Shown here piece after piece: positions 31,794 through 34,827 of a stretch of DNA of 34,827 nucleotides. Numbering within the stretch: the stretch's first letter is position 1; the number at the start of each line of letters is the position of its first letter. The position numbers and the translations under genes were made by a program. The notes under the pieces are model-generated. The model saw nothing but the letters and a program-made list of their open reading frames with translations. It did no database searches and was not told the DNA's origin. This DNA is from Gnetum montanum (taxonomy: Eukaryota; Streptophyta; Gnetopsida; Gnetales; Gnetaceae): contig MNCI01011534.1 in the NCBI GenBank assembly GCA_015680685.1, positions 456,892-491,718 on the forward strand. The letters are read 5' to 3'.

Positions 31794-34700
31794 ATGGAAT
31801 CTTCCCAAGTCAACCCAGTAACACTACCAATTGTTTCAAACCCTATGACTGCTATGGAATCCATAACTGTTACTGAACACATAAATCCTCAAGGCCCTAC
31901 ACGCCAATCCCTCAGGCTACAAGGCAAAGGCCCTATTCATGCAACTCTTACACCTGAACAATATAATTTTATCTGTGTCAAAATCCAAGCCAACCTACCC
32001 ATTGATCGTATGGAGAGGGAAGCTAAGCGAGAATATGAATTCATCCATAAAGGAGGACATGAGTTTATCCCTTCAGCCTTTGACATAATCCCATTGTCTG
32101 AAAACCATCATAAACTCATATCCCAACTTCTCATGGTTAAAAATCAAGCCTTACAACTACCTCCCATAGAGCCTCAAGATGAAGAAGATGACTTTGCAGC
32201 CCAATCTGAACATGGAGAATCATACCATACTGTTAGCCCCCATGCCCACACAAACCTATTATCCCATCCTTTCCTAGAAGAAAATATGTTTCCTTCTTCA
32301 TCCACAAACATTCAAGCACATGTTCCCCATTCCATCCCTATCTTCTCCGTGCTCAATAACATTCACTCTGATGCATCCACTTCCATAATTCCTCCACCAG
32401 CACAGTCTCAACAGTTCCCCCAAACCAACGTAGGGTCAATCCCCCAACCTCAAGTAAATGGAATATCGTCAGTCATACCAGCTTCCACATCTACCCATTA
32501 CATATCCCAGATGCAAATTCATAGGGCACCATTGATTACTCCTACCCAATATGTTCAAGGTGTTACCTCACAACCCATGGCTGGACAGTGGGTCCCACCA
32601 GTAGTCACAGTCCCGAATACCATCCCACCACAACAAATGTTAGCCCAACAACCTGCTTTTTCACAAACAATGCAACAATTAAACTATTATCATCCACAAT
32701 CAACTCAATCCATTGGTTTGCCTACTGCCCAAGAATGGGCAGACACACAAAAAATGATGCACTCATTAGCAGAAGAATTAAAACACCTTAAAACTTTCAA
32801 CAATGAGGAAGTCAAGGTACTAGATTTCTATCAAGATGACCCAATTGACCCCTCAATTCCACCCTTGACCTTGCCGAAAGGAGTCTCATTACCTCAACTA
32901 ACCAAGTACAATGGAGAAGGGGACCCAAATGCCCACCTAGTGACATTTAGAACCGAAAGCCTTTTACTTCAAGCATGGCCCCATGTAATCTTGCGAGTGT
33001 TTGCAGTGTCCTTAACCGAAAAAGCCTTAGACTGGTACCGATCTCTACCCCGTAGCTCCATATCTTCTTGAGAGAATTTGTTGCATCAGTTTGTCACCCG
33101 TTTCAAGTACAACTTAAAACCTGAAGCCACATTAGATAGCTTAATTCAAATTAAACAAGCGCCATTAGAGCCAGCGCAGAAATTTATCCAAAGGTGGAGT
33201 GCAGCCTTAAACAAACTTCATGAACCTATCCCCGAAACATATTTACTCACTATCCTTAAGTCAGCCGTGAATGACTTTATTAAGTCAAAATTTTACTACC
33301 TAAAAGCCCGCACATTGAGCCAAGCATTTGTACAAATCAAAGACAAAGAAGAAGCAGCACAAACAAGTAATGACCCTGCCTACTCAAACTTTAAAAGCCA
33401 ACACATAAGGAAGGATAAGCCCAAAACAACGGTAGTGGCAGTGGCCGAGGGAAAACAACCCACTACCTTAAACAACTATGAAAGAACAGCACTCACTCAT
33501 ACACCTGAAAGCTCCTCAAATAGAAATAACAACATAGGTCATGCACGTACCTTCGAAAGAAAAGACCCTACTCAGTACACACCATTACCCATGAAGCCTT
33601 CACAAATGCTTGACCAACTTCTAAAGGCTAGGTTAATTCAACATAAACGAATGTCTCCTGCGGCCTCACAAAGACATGATCGCTTTTGCGAATTGGCCAA
33701 AAATCCAGCCTTAGCAACACCCAATGAACCCCCTATCCCAAAAGGCTTTAGGTTGGATAGGTTTTGTGAGTATCATCAACGATGTGGTCATGGGACTGAT
33801 TATTGCTATACATTGAAGCAAGATATACAACGCATGATAGATGGGGGTGAAGTAGCATTCGACGAGACAAACCCAGTAAGGCCCCAAAATCAATCCATGG
33901 GGGTCTATAAAGATCCTCTCAATACCAAAATCAACGATGCCCCATATGTGATTAATACTATCCATATGGAAAACAGACAAGACGTCCCGCAAAGACCTTT
34001 TGTGATTCGGAGGCCTTTAGAAAACACACCTACCCCAACATCTCCTCAAATCCCTTTTACCACACGCACGTCCCCCACACCATCAAAACCATTCATCATC
34101 TGCATACCTCCTTCAGTTGCCACTACAACAAACACACCATCTAAAAACCGACCCATTCCCTTCGTGATCCAGGTGCCGAAACACCCTGGCACACAACCCA
34201 TCTCCACTTCTCGACGACCTGCACGAGAACGTCTTGCCGATAGGCTAATAAGAGCGTGCTTAGAAAGAGAAAAAAGAGAGCGCATGGAGAGAGAAAACCA
34301 TAGACATGAATTAGGTTTGCCAAAGCCTACACCGCTGAGCATCGTTTCCATGAGTTCGTCTGTTAACGAGCCTAGTACAAGTCATATCCCAAACTCAACA
34401 TTCTCAGCTACTAACGTAAAAACCCCTCCACAAGAAATACGAATGCTAGGTCAAATGGACCAAATTTCTACAGATAAGAATGTCTCAAATGGTAAAAACC
34501 TAGCTAATGCATTAACCCAGGTCACACAAGCCTTAAAACAAAAGAACACTTCTTTAAGTTTGTATGACCTAGTGATGACTTCACCAGTACATCGAGAGGC
34601 TCTCGTACGAATGTTAACTTCAATTCCTGTTAGTGAGGATCTCCCTGCAGACGAACCATCCATTTATGCGGTATTATCCCCACAACTTCAGGAATCAAAG

Positions 34701-34827
34701 ACCACATCCTTAGAATTCCATGTTAAGGACATTAAGCTAGATGAGAAAACAAGGGAAATCACCACAGCCCCTATGTTCATAACAATACAAGTTGATCATT
34801 TCAAAATACGTAGGGTGCATGTCGATG
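31794..34827 (+). pseudogene. Ty3/gypsy gag-protease polyprotein with one in-frame TGA, cut by window end
   Basis: First ATG in frame is 31794 (MESSQVNPVT). A single frame stays open to the last base (about 1011 codons) except TGA at codon 426 (33069-33071). Codons about 365-520 are a retrotransposon gag domain: LPQLTKYNGEGDPNAHL, then SLTEKALDWYRSLPRSSISS, stop, then ENLLHQFVTRFKYNLKP, PLEPAQKFIQRWSA. A Cys-His box CEYHQRCGHGTDYC (33765-33806) is followed by YTLKQDIQRMIDGG, the form seen in Tat-like gypsy gags. A Pro/Thr-rich linker and LSLYDLVMTSPVHREALVRM precede the start of the protease (APMFITIQVDHFKIRRVHVD), whose active site lies just beyond the window. The TGA stands where gypsy gags have Trp (SISSW). 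Otherwise undecayed; the most recent element here. Confidence 0.85.

Noticed and set aside
33711-34663. Several minus-strand frames of 60-101 codons
   Set aside because: Antisense shadows of the open gag-protease frame.

Overview
The window looks like repeat-dominated nuclear DNA of a large-genome vascular plant. A gymnosperm is plausible, but that is an inference. The plant assignment rests on three things: a calcium-sensor gene of the plant KIC type; decayed exon pieces of a plant UDP-glycosyltransferase (PSPG box), a calcium-dependent protein kinase and mitochondrial HSP70; and nested LTR and LINE retrotransposons in AT-rich, CpG-decayed surroundings. No bacterial-style operon, CRISPR array, tRNA or rRNA was seen.

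Layout. 1-562 is the end of an LTR from a family with palindromic termini (TGATGAGT...ACTCATCA) that recurs three more times. 563-2640 is AT-rich DNA with small duplications. 3041-3418 (minus) is the one apparently intact cellular gene, a single-exon KIC-like EF-hand protein with a TATA-bearing upstream region. 4440-6850 (minus) and 7006-11803 (plus) are decayed LINEs lying head to head. In the plus block an L1-like LINE is split by a second LINE family, copies of which also make up the minus block. 11804-14775 is mostly unassigned repeat DNA with an unusual cluster of AGACATCT/AGATGTCT motifs. 14776-15679 is a solo LTR of the TGATGAGT family.

16050-16677 and 27988-28577 are two copies of one repeat. 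Between them lies a Ty3/gypsy relic on the minus strand, with protease at about 26.4 kb and an RT-to-integrase deletion fusion at 18.2-18.7 kb. It is split by a complete younger insertion at 19013-25589. That insertion has two LTRs, a 5-bp target duplication AATAT, a PBS, a PPT, a decayed gag and a second decayed ORF of unknown nature, but no recognisable pol.

27071-27905 (minus) is a chimera of exon pieces from three unrelated genes (CDPK, short-chain dehydrogenase, UGT), all in one orientation. This is the pattern left by a gene-capturing transposon. A second such patchwork on the plus strand (mtHSP70 5' end, then a GC-rich block with a leucine-rich-repeat-like piece, 30129-30989) runs up to the 5' LTR of a third element. 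That element's gag-protease frame (31794 to the window end) is open except for one TGA and is the freshest transposon here.

Most of the window therefore records layered transposition and decay around one small calcium-sensor gene. The most unusual items are the three-gene chimera, the pol-less LTR element with its own unexplained ORF, and the motif cluster at 13.6-13.8 kb.
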